From Neptuniibacter sp. CAU 1671 (GTDB lineage: Bacteria; Pseudomonadota; Gammaproteobacteria; Pseudomonadales; Balneatricaceae): 64,000 bases of DNA. The translations under genes and the position numbers were made by a program. Every line of letters starts with the position of its first letter. Position 1 is the stretch's first letter. Below are positions 9,701 through 17,621 of this stretch, piece by piece. The DNA is taken from positions 34,333-98,332 of the forward strand of contig NZ_JARHUE010000004.1 of the NCBI RefSeq assembly GCF_029222905.1, written 5' to 3'. The notes beneath the pieces were generated by a model. It was not told the DNA's origin and did not search any database. It saw only the letters and a program-made list of their open reading frames with translations.

Positions 9701-10709
9701 TCTGCTCCGCCAGACTCAGACGCGCATATAAAGGAAGAATCTCAGTGTGTTTCAGGGCGTTTGAAAAAGCCTGAGCTTTACGCAGATAGTTAGCTGATTC
9801 CCTGATCTCCCGTTCACCACTGAAAAAGATCAACACATCCTGAGGCCCATGCCCGGCAGGTTCAGTTTCAATCAGTGTCTCGAGTGCCAACAGAATCTGC
9901 TGCGGCATCGAATCAGCCTCTTCAGTTTCGGTGGCCGGCTGGTAGATCAGTTCCACAGGATAAGTACGACCTGACACTTCAATGACCGGTGCATTATTGA
10001 AGTGTTTTGAGAAACGCTGCAGATCAATGGTGGCAGAGGTAATGATCAATTTAAGATCAGGGCGTTGAGGTAATAAACGTTTCAGATACCCCAGCAGAAA
10101 ATCGATATTGAGGCTACGCTCATGCGCCTCATCGATAATGATCACCTCATAATCAAGCAGCAATGGATCTGACTGAATGGCCGCCAGGAGCAAACCATCG
10201 GTCATGAGCTTCACCTGCGTGCTTTCACTGACCGACTCATGAAACCGCACCTGATAACCCACCCGCTGGCCCAGAACACCTCCGAGTTCTTCAGCGATCC
10301 TGTTTGCCACCGTCCTTGCCGCCAGCCTTCGAGGCTGAGTATGGCCGATCAGGCCTTTGCAACCGTAACCCAGCTCCAGACACATTTTGGGTAACTGGGT
10401 AGTTTTACCGGAGCCCGTCTCACCGGCCACCACGACCACCTGATGCGCAGCAATGGCGGCCTTGATCTCTGCTTTCTTTTCCGCCACCGGCAGATCGGGG
10501 TAGTTTATCTCTCCAGACTGGGCACGCGCCTCAACCTGAAGGATCGACTGTTCTACGCGCGCCATCATTTCAGCAACAAGCTTATCGACAGGTTGTCCTC
10601 GTTTGCTGCGCTGTTGGGCATTTGCGAACTTGCGTTCAAGCCAAACCCGGTCCTTAATCAGACACTTTGAAAAGGCCGCCTGCAGATCGTTTAATGATGT
10701 GGATGACAT
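6768..10709 (-). CDS. hrpA: ATP-dependent RNA helicase HrpA
   Basis: Large DEAH-box RNA helicase; in E. coli HrpA acts on mRNA processing and rescues stalled ribosomes. The 1313-residue protein matches E. coli length (1300) and has all motor motifs: Walker A GETGSGKTTQLP (96-107), DEAH (193-196), SAT in TSATIDLQRF, and QRSGRCGR (motif VI). Helicase-associated, OB-fold and the long HrpA-specific C-terminal region follow. GGGA precedes the ATG by about 6 bases and a good promoter lies just upstream. It is transcribed alone, divergent from the two-component pair. Confidence 0.97.
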   Translation of the reverse strand: MSSTSLNDLQAAFSKCLIKDRVWLERKFANAQQRSKRGQPVDKLVAEMMARVEQSILQVEARAQSGEINYPDLPVAEKKAEIKAAIAAHQVVVVAGETGSGKTTQLPKMCLELGYGCKGLIGHTQPRRLAARTVANRIAEELGGVLGQRVGYQVRFHESVSESTQVKLMTDGLLLAAIQSDPLLLDYEVIIIDEAHERSLNIDFLLGYLKRLLPQRPDLKLIITSATIDLQRFSKHFNNAPVIEVSGRTYPVELIYQPATETEEADSMPQQILLALETLIETEPAGHGPQDVLIFFSGEREIRESANYLRKAQAFSNALKHTEILPLYARLSLAEQNRVFNTDSRRGRRIVLATNVAETSLTVPGIRYVIDTGTARISRYSYRSKVQRLPIEPISKASANQRSGRCGRIAPGVCVRLYSEEDFNSRPDYTDAEIRRTNLAAVILQMLALKLGDIKDFPFIDPPDNRFINDGYKLLQELGAVDEKRALTHTGRILARLPVDPRLGRMIIESARKDCLSEMLIIVSALSVQDPRERPADKQQASDEKHRTYAHEESDFLSLVNLWQHYEEQRQALSQNQLRSYCQKNFLSFMRMREWRDVHRQLHLMCREIKATDHQFVERAEPAGYAEIHQALLAGLLSHMGFRQEKKEYLGARNRRFQLFPGSGLYKKPPKWIIAAELVETSQLYARCVARIEPEWAEPLASHLIKRNYSEPHWHKKRAQVMATEQVLLYGLVIVPGRRVNYGKIDPVVAHELFIRGALVEGEYNARLSFIAHNRQLLDSVALLEDKSRRRDLLVDEEQLYEFYQERLAALGGREIVNGVGFEKWFRQLPAEQQKQLELTENDVLQRSTGHVSAAAYPDQFSWGKHKLKLSYNFAPGTLDDGVSLEVPLPLLKQLPMEKLEWLVPGMLEEKSTALLKGLPKQLRKHFVPVPDFASGFVQTCVFAEGNLYSTLAHHLLRQTAIRVDEAELRKVTLPDHCLINIKLIDAKGKLLAQSRDLHALQKRFAEEVEKQLNIEPSAEWGREQITRWDFGDIRSSVRISQYAGVEVEAYPALEDKGSSVTLCLKTTAADARAVTLHGLIRLAMLSLPEPLKYLRQKPQLNRLSTVVLQLGADFPAQQLQQQLIGQAIRQLMELDQQLPLQQNAFEESLLLCRGCLIERYEELLVWLQQCAARVHQINKQLKGQVQLNEITVLNDIKQQIAALLHTDFVADTPWAYLQHYPRYLQAIEIRLEKFRRTLRENVLQSEALQQLFKNYENRRKVLQEQHADLQLLEDYRWMLEEYRVSLFAQQLGTQYPVSEKRLRQLWASVSTG

Positions 10710-10740
10710 GGTGTCCCGTATACAATCAAATCAGACCGGC

Positions 10741-10768
10741 ATTATAAGCGGCGATGACGTAAGCACAA
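10741..10768 (-). promoter_or_regulatory. hrpA promoter
   Basis: On the minus strand, TTGTGC (10768-10763) and a perfect TATAAT (10746-10741) are 16 bases apart, putting the start site about 25 bases before the hrpA ATG. Confidence 0.6.
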
Positions 10769-10847
10769 CCAGACACGTTTAACAGACGGGGCGCTAAACT
10801 TAACGTGAACCCGCTTGTCGAACCCCTATTGCGGATGAAGAGAAAAG

Positions 10848-11600
10848 ATGACGTCATTACAACAGTCTAACCAGACTCCGGCTGAGGCCAACTTCAAGCC
10901 TCTGGTGCTGGTGATTGAGGATGACCCTCACATAGCGAATCTGATCCAGACCTATCTGGAGCATGAAGGTTTTCTTGCACTTATCCGACATGAGGGTGAA
11001 GCAGGTCTGCAAACGGCACTGACGGAGCTGCCCCATCTGGTTATCCTTGACCTGATGTTGCCGGGCATGGATGGCTGGCAGGTTCTGCAGCAACTGCGTG
11101 AGCAGTCTGATATTCCCGTGTTAATGCTGACAGCCCGCGGTGAAGAACGTGATCGTGTTCAGGGCTTTTCTCTGGGTGCTGATGACTACGTCGTTAAACC
11201 CTTCAGCCCTCATGAACTGATGGGGCGGGTAAAGGCCATCTTACGTCGAATCCAGCAAGTGCATCAGCACCAGAAAATACGTCAGGGCAACCTGCTGATG
11301 GATCAACAGGCGCATCAGGTGTCTATCGGTAACAAAACCCTGGCGCTGACCCCGACTGAATACAAACTGCTGGAAGCGCTGATGCAGCATCCGGGTCAGG
11401 TTTTGTCCAGAGCCGCTCTGCTGGAGTGGATCAACACTCAGGGAGAAATTGTGGTGGACCGGGTGATTGATGTGCACGTTGGAAAACTGCGCCGCAAGCT
11501 TGAAACCGATTGTCACAGTGGAGTGTCGATTGAAACCGTGCGAGGCATTGGCTACCGACTGGCAGCACCCGGCAAATGCACAACTGAGGTAACAGCATGA
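10848..11600 (+). CDS. OmpR-family response regulator (BaeR-like)
   Basis: DNA-binding response regulator. The receiver domain (about 19-130) has the acidic pocket VIEDD, phosphoacceptor Asp68 in VILDLMLPGMDGW, and Lys117 in VVKPF. A winged-helix trans_reg_C domain (about 145-240) follows, with DRVIDVHVGKLRRKLE and IETVRGIGYRL. It overlaps the sensor-kinase start by four bases (ATGA), so the pair is translationally coupled. An extra ~18 residues precede the receiver domain; no later start is better. It resembles BaeR/CpxR-type envelope-stress regulators, but the signal and regulon are unknown. Confidence 0.93.
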   Translation: MTSLQQSNQTPAEANFKPLVLVIEDDPHIANLIQTYLEHEGFLALIRHEGEAGLQTALTELPHLVILDLMLPGMDGWQVLQQLREQSDIPVLMLTARGEERDRVQGFSLGADDYVVKPFSPHELMGRVKAILRRIQQVHQHQKIRQGNLLMDQQAHQVSIGNKTLALTPTEYKLLEALMQHPGQVLSRAALLEWINTQGEIVVDRVIDVHVGKLRRKLETDCHSGVSIETVRGIGYRLAAPGKCTTEVTA

Positions 11601-12745
11601 AACACCGTTTACTGTGGAAGTTCCTGATCATCAATATCGCTGTGATTGCGACCCTGATGATTGTTGTCTGGTGTGCGATCGATTACCTGGCAGCCGATTA
11701 TTTTATGGTGCTGATGAACCAGTATCATATTGAGCCGGATGATGCCCACAGCCTGTTTCTGAATACCGTACACCGCTACCTGATCTGGGGATCACTGCTC
11801 GGTTTATTTCTATCATTGCTGCTGAGTTTTTTACTGACCCGACGCTTACTAAGGCCTCTGTCCAATATGGTCGAAGCAACCAAACGCCTTGCGGCCGGTG
11901 ACTATCAGGTTGAGTTACCGATTGAGGGTAATGATGAGATCACACGGCTGTCACTCTCCTTCAATCAGATGGCGCAATCCCTGGCCCGAATTGAACATCT
12001 GCGCGAACAGATGGTAGCCGATGCCGCCCATGAACTGAGAACACCTCTCAGTAATATTCAGGGTTATCTGGAAGCGATGCGCGACGGCGTCATTGCCCCC
12101 TCCAATGAGACCCTGTCCATGTTACATGGTGAAGTGTTGCGACTGGCTAAACTGGCCGAGTCGTTGCTGAATCTGGCCCGTGCCGACGCAGCCTGCACAG
12201 ATCTTAATCCGCAGCCAGTTGCACTAAGTGCAATGATCAAAGAAGCGCTTGAACTGGGCCGACCGCAGCTGGAGCTACAGAAATTAAACGTGAACCTGGA
12301 TTTAGCCCCTGAGCTGAACATGATCAGTGTCGACCCGGATAAGTTTCGGCAGGTGTTACGTAATCTGGTCGAGAATGCCGGGCATTACGCCACCGCAGGC
12401 GGAAAACTCAATATAGAAACGCTGTCACAAAATCAGGGCTTGTGCGTGCGTTTCAGTAATGACGGGCAAACATTCAGCAACGAGGATGCGGCTTATATAT
12501 TCGAGCGTTTCTTCCGTGCGGACCGATCACGTTCGAGAGGTTATGGTGTAGCCGGTCTTGGACTGGCAATCGTGAAGGAGCTGATTGAAGCCCATGGTGG
12601 ACAGGTGGGTGCGCAAGCCGATTCTTCGAGCATGACCCATATCTGGTTCTGGTTGCCTGCCTCGGTCATTATCAAGGAAAGAGAAAAACCGTCACACTCG
12701 CCAGCCAGGGTCAGCCCTGCTGTGGCTGTCGCCAAACAGGGTTAA
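11597..12745 (+). CDS. Sensor histidine kinase (BaeS-like)
   Basis: Inner-membrane sensor kinase paired with the preceding regulator. Transmembrane helices at about 9-31 and 60-80 bracket a very short periplasmic loop, then HAMP (about 80-135), HisKA with His145 in DAAHELRTPLSN, and HATPase_c with N-box LRNLVENAGHYA and G-box GYGVAGLGLAIVKELIEAHGG. The periplasmic segment is only about 30 residues, which suggests membrane stress or a partner protein rather than a large ligand as the signal. Its stop overlaps the convergent acyl-CoA synthetase stop by four bases. Confidence 0.93.
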   Translation: MKHRLLWKFLIINIAVIATLMIVVWCAIDYLAADYFMVLMNQYHIEPDDAHSLFLNTVHRYLIWGSLLGLFLSLLLSFLLTRRLLRPLSNMVEATKRLAAGDYQVELPIEGNDEITRLSLSFNQMAQSLARIEHLREQMVADAAHELRTPLSNIQGYLEAMRDGVIAPSNETLSMLHGEVLRLAKLAESLLNLARADAACTDLNPQPVALSAMIKEALELGRPQLELQKLNVNLDLAPELNMISVDPDKFRQVLRNLVENAGHYATAGGKLNIETLSQNQGLCVRFSNDGQTFSNEDAAYIFERFFRADRSRSRGYGVAGLGLAIVKELIEAHGGQVGAQADSSSMTHIWFWLPASVIIKEREKPSHSPARVSPAVAVAKQG

Positions 12746-14397
12746 ATATGGCGCCGCTGACGCTGCGCTTTGCGCATCGCTTCTGTGAGCAAAATCTGAT
12801 GCTGGATTTTACCCACATCAGATTTTGGCAAGGAACTGCAAAATTCAACCAGTTTGGGTACCTTGTAGGCCGTCAAACGCTCCCGGCAATAATCACGCAC
12901 CTGCTTAACCGTCAGCCGACGGCTGATGCTGACAACAAACAACTTTATTACCTGCCCGGAGGCACCATCCGGTAATCCCACCACAGCACACTCCATAATA
13001 TCGGGGTGGCTGCTAATAATATTTTCCAGTTCCTGCGGGTAGACGGGGAATCCACTGATATTCAGCACATCCTGCTTGCGCCCGATCACTTTGAGTGTAC
13101 CATCCAGACAGGCCCGCACAATATCACCGGTGGCCAACCAGCCGTCCGCGTTAACACCACTCTCTTCAAATCCCCAGTATCCAGACATGACCTGCGGTCC
13201 TCTGACATACAATTCGCCACTTTCACCGGGGTTTAACAACTCCCCCTGCTCACCGATCACTCGAATTTCAGTGAGCGGCAAGGGTGTACCCACCGATCCG
13301 GGCTTAGCACTGCGCGGATCCGTCAGCGCCACCGTCGGCGATGCTTCAGTCAACCCATAACCCTGCTGAATTTCTTTACCCGTAATAGCTTTCCAGTGAC
13401 GGGCAACGGATTGCACCAGGGGCATACCCCCCGACACGGTCAGTTTCAGATGACTGAAATCCAGCTGCTGGAACTGAGGATTCTGGCACAGCGCCACAAA
13501 CAGACTGTTAAGTCCGGTAAAACAACTGAATTTAAAATCCCGAATCACCCGAACCATGTCATCAATATGACGTGGATAGGTTATCAGCACGGTATGTGCC
13601 GTCAGCATTGGCTGCACAATACAATAAAATGTGAAGCCATAAATATGCGTCATGGGCAGCGGCGATACACAACACTCGCGCCCCTCTGAAAGGTACCCAT
13701 GCAGACGCTGTTTGATCTGCAGCGCATTGGCTATGAGATTACGATGGCTCAGAACAACACCCCGCGGAGACATTCTTGATCCTGAGGTAAATTGAATCAA
13801 AGCGGGTTGTTCCAGCTTCATCACACAACGACTGGGTCGACGCCTGCATCCCAGTTCAAGAGCTTTTCTCAGGCTGAGAGCATGCGGCAGTTGATGACTG
13901 AGCCCTTTGTTGTGTCGGTAACGGTTAGCGAGGTTAATTTTTTGGCGCCGAAGCCAGGGGTGCAGGTCACCAGGCTCCGTCACAATCATATGCCTGATGG
14001 CAAAATCAGGCAGCAATCTGTTTAACTGCCTGGCGCAATTTGACATCACTACGATAGCCCGCAGGTCAGTTTCCTGAATACGCTGACGCAGGTCCTCATC
14101 ACTGCCATGGGGGTTCAGATTGACCACCACCAGACCTGCCTGCCACGCGCCATAGACCACCACCGGGTACTGCAGCAGATTGGGTAACTGAATACCAATG
14201 CGATCGCCCGGAAGCAGGTCCGTACAGTGTTGCAGATAGGATGCAAAGCGACGGGCGTGCACAGAGATATCGGCATAGCTGAGCGTTGAGCCCATATTGG
14301 TGTAGGCCGGATGATCGGCAAATCCACGCCAGTGCTGATCCAGAAAATCAGGCAGGTTCTGGTATTGCTCAATGTCACTTAGCTGCAGGGCCTGCAT
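12742..14397 (-). CDS. FadD-like long-chain acyl-CoA synthetase, divergent P-loop
   Basis: Member of the ANL adenylating superfamily, most like long-chain fatty acyl-CoA ligases: GYGLTEASP (A5), TGDI, then VIGRKQDVLNISGFPVYPQELE, and the C-terminal lysine motif LPKSDVGKIQ. The start at 14397 is chosen because an upstream ATG at 14493 would overlap yafJ by 71 bases and adds nothing conserved; this gives 551 residues, normal for FadD. The phosphate-binding loop is odd: TSGSRMSPRG (204-213) in place of the usual TSGSTGxPKG, losing the threonine-glycine and the lysine. It could be a specialised ligase, a weak enzyme or a non-catalytic relative. It is last in a minus-strand run with yafJ and the bactofilin. 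Confidence 0.8.
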   Translation of the reverse strand: MQALQLSDIEQYQNLPDFLDQHWRGFADHPAYTNMGSTLSYADISVHARRFASYLQHCTDLLPGDRIGIQLPNLLQYPVVVYGAWQAGLVVVNLNPHGSDEDLRQRIQETDLRAIVVMSNCARQLNRLLPDFAIRHMIVTEPGDLHPWLRRQKINLANRYRHNKGLSHQLPHALSLRKALELGCRRRPSRCVMKLEQPALIQFTSGSRMSPRGVVLSHRNLIANALQIKQRLHGYLSEGRECCVSPLPMTHIYGFTFYCIVQPMLTAHTVLITYPRHIDDMVRVIRDFKFSCFTGLNSLFVALCQNPQFQQLDFSHLKLTVSGGMPLVQSVARHWKAITGKEIQQGYGLTEASPTVALTDPRSAKPGSVGTPLPLTEIRVIGEQGELLNPGESGELYVRGPQVMSGYWGFEESGVNADGWLATGDIVRACLDGTLKVIGRKQDVLNISGFPVYPQELENIISSHPDIMECAVVGLPDGASGQVIKLFVVSISRRLTVKQVRDYCRERLTAYKVPKLVEFCSSLPKSDVGKIQHQILLTEAMRKAQRQRRHI

Positions 14398-14422
14398 ATT
14401 GTTATCGTTATTCCCTGAAAGG

Positions 14423-15196
14423 TTAATTGCCCTGGGGCACACCTTTGATAAATGTAACCAGTTCACCGGCACGGATTGGTTGCCAGACTTCATCCTGGGT
14501 CAGTGGCTCAGTTGCAACCACAGTCACAATGTCATTCGGCGTCGTTTCATGGCAAAAATCCACCTGCATGTCACGGTCTGTCAGTGAGGCGGTACCAAAG
14601 GGTGCAGAGCGGGTAATCCATGAAAGTTTGGTACTGCAGAACGCGAACAGATGGATCGATTCGGACAACAGCATATTAAACACACCCAACTGCCTCAGTT
14701 TTTCACAGCGCGCCTGAATAAATGCATACAGCTCAGCAGGATTATCGGGTTGCTCAGGAAAGGCTTTGCGTATTTCTCCCAGCAACCAGCAGAACGCATA
14801 CTCACTGTCTGTCGTCCCGACCGGGTGATAAAAACTCAGCGGTAGTTCAAAGAGCGCTTCGCTCAGTTGTCCGTTGTGGGCAAAGGTCCAGGTATAACCC
14901 CATAACTCACGTTGAAACGGATGCGTATTTTCAAGACATACACCACCCACATTGGCCTGACGGATATGACTGATCACCACATGACTTTTAATAGGGTGTT
15001 CGCAGATCAGTGAAGCTATCTTAGATTCAACACTGGGTTTGGGGTCATGAAAACAACGCGCACCCTTGCCTTCATAAAAGGCAATACCCCAGCCATCGCG
15101 ATGCGGTCCTGTACCACCGCCGCGCTGCATCAGGCCAGCAAAGCTGAAACAGATATCTGTTGGTACGTTGGCACTCATGCCCAGCAGTTCACACAT
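14423..15196 (-). CDS. Class II glutamine amidotransferase (YafJ family)
   Basis: N-terminal-nucleophile hydrolase domain with catalytic Cys2 (MCELLGM). Diagnostic motifs are [53 protein letters not shown] and [10 protein letters not shown]. coli YafJ (255 residues) matches end to end. These proteins liberate ammonia from glutamine or act as gamma-glutamyl hydrolases; the acceptor for this subgroup is not established. The gene starts 23 bases after the bactofilin stop on the same strand. A second protein in this window (41621-42397) looks like a degenerate relative. Confidence 0.92.
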   Translation of the reverse strand: MCELLGMSANVPTDICFSFAGLMQRGGGTGPHRDGWGIAFYEGKGARCFHDPKPSVESKIASLICEHPIKSHVVISHIRQANVGGVCLENTHPFQRELWGYTWTFAHNGQLSEALFELPLSFYHPVGTTDSEYAFCWLLGEIRKAFPEQPDNPAELYAFIQARCEKLRQLGVFNMLLSESIHLFAFCSTKLSWITRSAPFGTASLTDRDMQVDFCHETTPNDIVTVVATEPLTQDEVWQPIRAGELVTFIKGVPQGN

Positions 15197-15219
15197 GGCA
15201 TAACTCTGCAGGTCAGTTG

Positions 15220-15684
15220 TCAGGCTTTCTGTTTGAGTACTACCTTGTCGGGCAGGCTATCGATCGCCTCTACCCCGGATTTGCCAGCGTTCTGGTTGGA
15301 TGCAGACGCAGATTCCGACAACGATTTTGTTTTATCCTTGATACGTCGTTCACCCACAAAACTGCCCCGCGGACTGATCGACATTTCAACACTTTCTACC
15401 GTAGCGTGTACCTGACCACCGGGCTCTATGTGCATCTCATCACAGATAACCTCGCCCTCAAGCAGGCCACATACATCAATCGTACGCGCTTTTATCAAAC
15501 CTTTCACATGTCCGGCTTTCCCGATAGTAATGCCATCCAGTGAAGAGATATTGCCCTCAAAAATGCCATCAATATGCATTTTGCCGATGATGCTCATGTC
15601 ACCACAAAACTTATTGCCCTGAGCAATTATAGTAATGGCTGACGGCGCTGATTTAGCGGGTACATTTCTCTTAATGATGCCCAT
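15220..15684 (-). CDS. Bactofilin (polymer-forming cytoskeletal protein)
   Basis: Bactofilins form nucleotide-independent beta-helical filaments on the inner face of the membrane and position cell-wall enzymes. The core (about 15-115) shows the repeating six-residue turn pattern of a right-handed beta helix ([41 protein letters not shown]). A positively charged, disordered C-terminal tail follows. Its first 58 bases overlap the end of the M23 peptidase gene in another frame, a coupling that fits the recurring bactofilin-LmdC-type peptidase partnership known from other bacteria. Filament-guided wall hydrolysis is inferred from this context. Confidence 0.9.
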   Translation of the reverse strand: MGIIKRNVPAKSAPSAITIIAQGNKFCGDMSIIGKMHIDGIFEGNISSLDGITIGKAGHVKGLIKARTIDVCGLLEGEVICDEMHIEPGGQVHATVESVEMSISPRGSFVGERRIKDKTKSLSESASASNQNAGKSGVEAIDSLPDKVVLKQKA

Positions 15685-16580
15685 TGCACACCCTTTACCT
15701 TCTCAAACAGTGAATCAAAGTCGGTGATGCTCCAGGCCAGGAAGGGACCGGGATCCAAAGGGGTATAGAGGTATCGGATCTCATAGTGCAGGTGCGGACC
15801 TGTTGAACGCCCCGTGTTACCGCTTAATCCGATCAGTTGCCCCTTGGTGACAAACTCACCGCTTTTCACTTTTATTTTGTCTAAATGCCCGTAGTAGGTT
15901 TTAAACCCGAAATTGTGTTGCAGAACAATCAGTTTGCCATAACCGCTGCTTTTCTGATAGGTCGCCGTGTCCACTACACCATCAGCGGTTGCATAGACGG
16001 GAGTGCCCCGGTCAGCCTTAAAATCGATGCCGTTATGCATGACTTTTTTGTGTGTAACAGGATGATTACGCATACCAAATTTATCGGTGACACGCAGTCC
16101 CTGAATCGGCAGCCCGTTAGGAATATTATGCAGAAAAAACAACCGCTCGGTCGCCGTAACTTTAAGAGACTCGGCCCGCTCCAGCGTCATCGACTCTGAC
16201 GCATTCATGCCGAGCAGGTTTTCCAGCATATAGAGGGATGAATCAAGGGTTTCATTTAACTCACCGACCCGCTGGTTTTCCTCATGCAGCTCATCACGCT
16301 CGGTTTTCAACACACTCAGTGTGCTACTGAGTGTTTCCAGCTCATTTTTATAGAGCTGCTGGGTACCCAGCAGGTATTCGTAACTTTCCGTCAGCTCCTG
16401 ATGGTCTTCCTCCAGTGTTGCGAGGTTATCCGTTGTCGCCATCAATAAAGCGTTTGAAACAAAGAAGCTGAACGCGGCCAGCAGAAGGAACAGCAGCAAA
16501 ACATATTTTGCTACCTGATTGAGCGTATACTGGCGTGATCCATACACCGTTGTAAGCGTGATAACCAGCTTATTTCGCAA
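15627..16580 (-). CDS. Membrane-anchored M23 peptidase
   Basis: Predicted endopeptidase cutting peptidoglycan cross-links or stems. A single transmembrane helix (about 25-50), a periplasmic coiled coil (about 55-125) and a C-terminal LytM/M23 domain (about 165-285) are visible. Zinc ligands are in HNGIDF (His and Asp) and HLHYEIR (last His), and the catalytic H of YYGHLD is present, so the domain looks active. The best start is TTG at 16580: later ATGs would lose the membrane helix. The 3' end runs 58 bases into the bactofilin gene. The coiled coil plus bactofilin partner resembles LmdC-type proteins. Confidence 0.9.
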   Translation of the reverse strand: MRNKLVITLTTVYGSRQYTLNQVAKYVLLLFLLLAAFSFFVSNALLMATTDNLATLEEDHQELTESYEYLLGTQQLYKNELETLSSTLSVLKTERDELHEENQRVGELNETLDSSLYMLENLLGMNASESMTLERAESLKVTATERLFFLHNIPNGLPIQGLRVTDKFGMRNHPVTHKKVMHNGIDFKADRGTPVYATADGVVDTATYQKSSGYGKLIVLQHNFGFKTYYGHLDKIKVKSGEFVTKGQLIGLSGNTGRSTGPHLHYEIRYLYTPLDPGPFLAWSITDFDSLFEKVKGVQWASLREMYPLNQRRQPLL

Positions 16581-16744
16581 AACAGCAACCCAAAAAAAGA
16601 CCCGGTAAAGGTTTTGTTATTGTATTAACACCAGCCTCAGGCTGGTTTGTCATAAGGGGGTAATATAACGACTTTGGCCCAACTCGCCTAGCGCCCTGTG
16701 GTCGCATAACCCGGTTCAACGCCTCCTGACAAACCACCCGCGGC

Positions 16745-17491
16745 TTATTCGCCCTGTTCTTTGCCACCCACACTGGGCGCATGCTGCAATATACGATCCG
16801 CCAAACGGGAAAACGGTAAACTCTGAACCCATACACTACCCGTACCAGACAGCGTCGTCATCCACAGCCCCTCGCCACTGAACAACATCGACTTTAATCC
16901 CCGCACCATTTGAATGTCGTAATCAATATCGCCGGAGAATCCTACCAGGCTGCCGGTATTAACCCGCAAGGTGCTGTTATTCAGTTCTTTACGCACCACA
17001 GTACCCCCGGCCTGAATAAACGCCAGGCCGTCACCCCGTAACCGTTGCAGAATAAAACCCTCACCGCCGAAAAAACCGGCCCCCAGACGTTTGGAAAAAG
17101 CGATATCCAGCTGAGTACCCAGTGCAGCGCAGAGAAATGCATCTTTCTGGCAGATTACTTCACCTCCCAGCGCTTGCAGGTCAAGCGGCACAATGGAGCC
17201 TGGGTAAGGCGCAGCGAATGCCAGTGACTGCCTCTCACTGGCGGTGTTTTCAAAATGGGTCATAAACAGTGATTCGCCGGTGATCAATCGCTTACCGGCA
17301 GAAAACAGCTTACCAAACATACCCTGTTCGGCCGCAGAGCCATCGCCCATACAGGTCTCAAACTGGATGCCTTGTTCCATGTAATTCATGGTGCCCGCCT
17401 CGGCGACGACCTTTTCACCCGGGTCCAGATCAATTTCGACCACCTGTAAGCCTTCACCCAATATCCGGTAGTCAATTTCATGACTGCGCAT
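16745..17491 (-). CDS. AIM24/TIGR00266-family protein
   Basis: Conserved 248-residue protein of the AIM24 family, a beta-rich tubby-like fold of uncertain function in bacteria. Family signatures include [26 protein letters not shown] and the repeated short strands separated by glycine turns. GAGGG stands about 8 bases before the ATG. It lies upstream of the M23-bactofilin pair with a 164-base gap, so it may have its own transcript. It is divergent from putA. No enzyme motif is visible. Confidence 0.88.
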   Translation of the reverse strand: MRSHEIDYRILGEGLQVVEIDLDPGEKVVAEAGTMNYMEQGIQFETCMGDGSAAEQGMFGKLFSAGKRLITGESLFMTHFENTASERQSLAFAAPYPGSIVPLDLQALGGEVICQKDAFLCAALGTQLDIAFSKRLGAGFFGGEGFILQRLRGDGLAFIQAGGTVVRKELNNSTLRVNTGSLVGFSGDIDYDIQMVRGLKSMLFSGEGLWMTTLSGTGSVWVQSLPFSRLADRILQHAPSVGGKEQGE

Positions 17492-17621
17492 TATCTGCCC
17501 TCTTTTTAAACGCCTGAGCTGTTTTTCGATCTGACAGATCCTATCAAGTAAAGTGCTGCTGACCTAGGTCGTTACATCAAGCTGATCTACACTGACTGAA
17601 ACGCAGCCAGCAGCCTATTCC

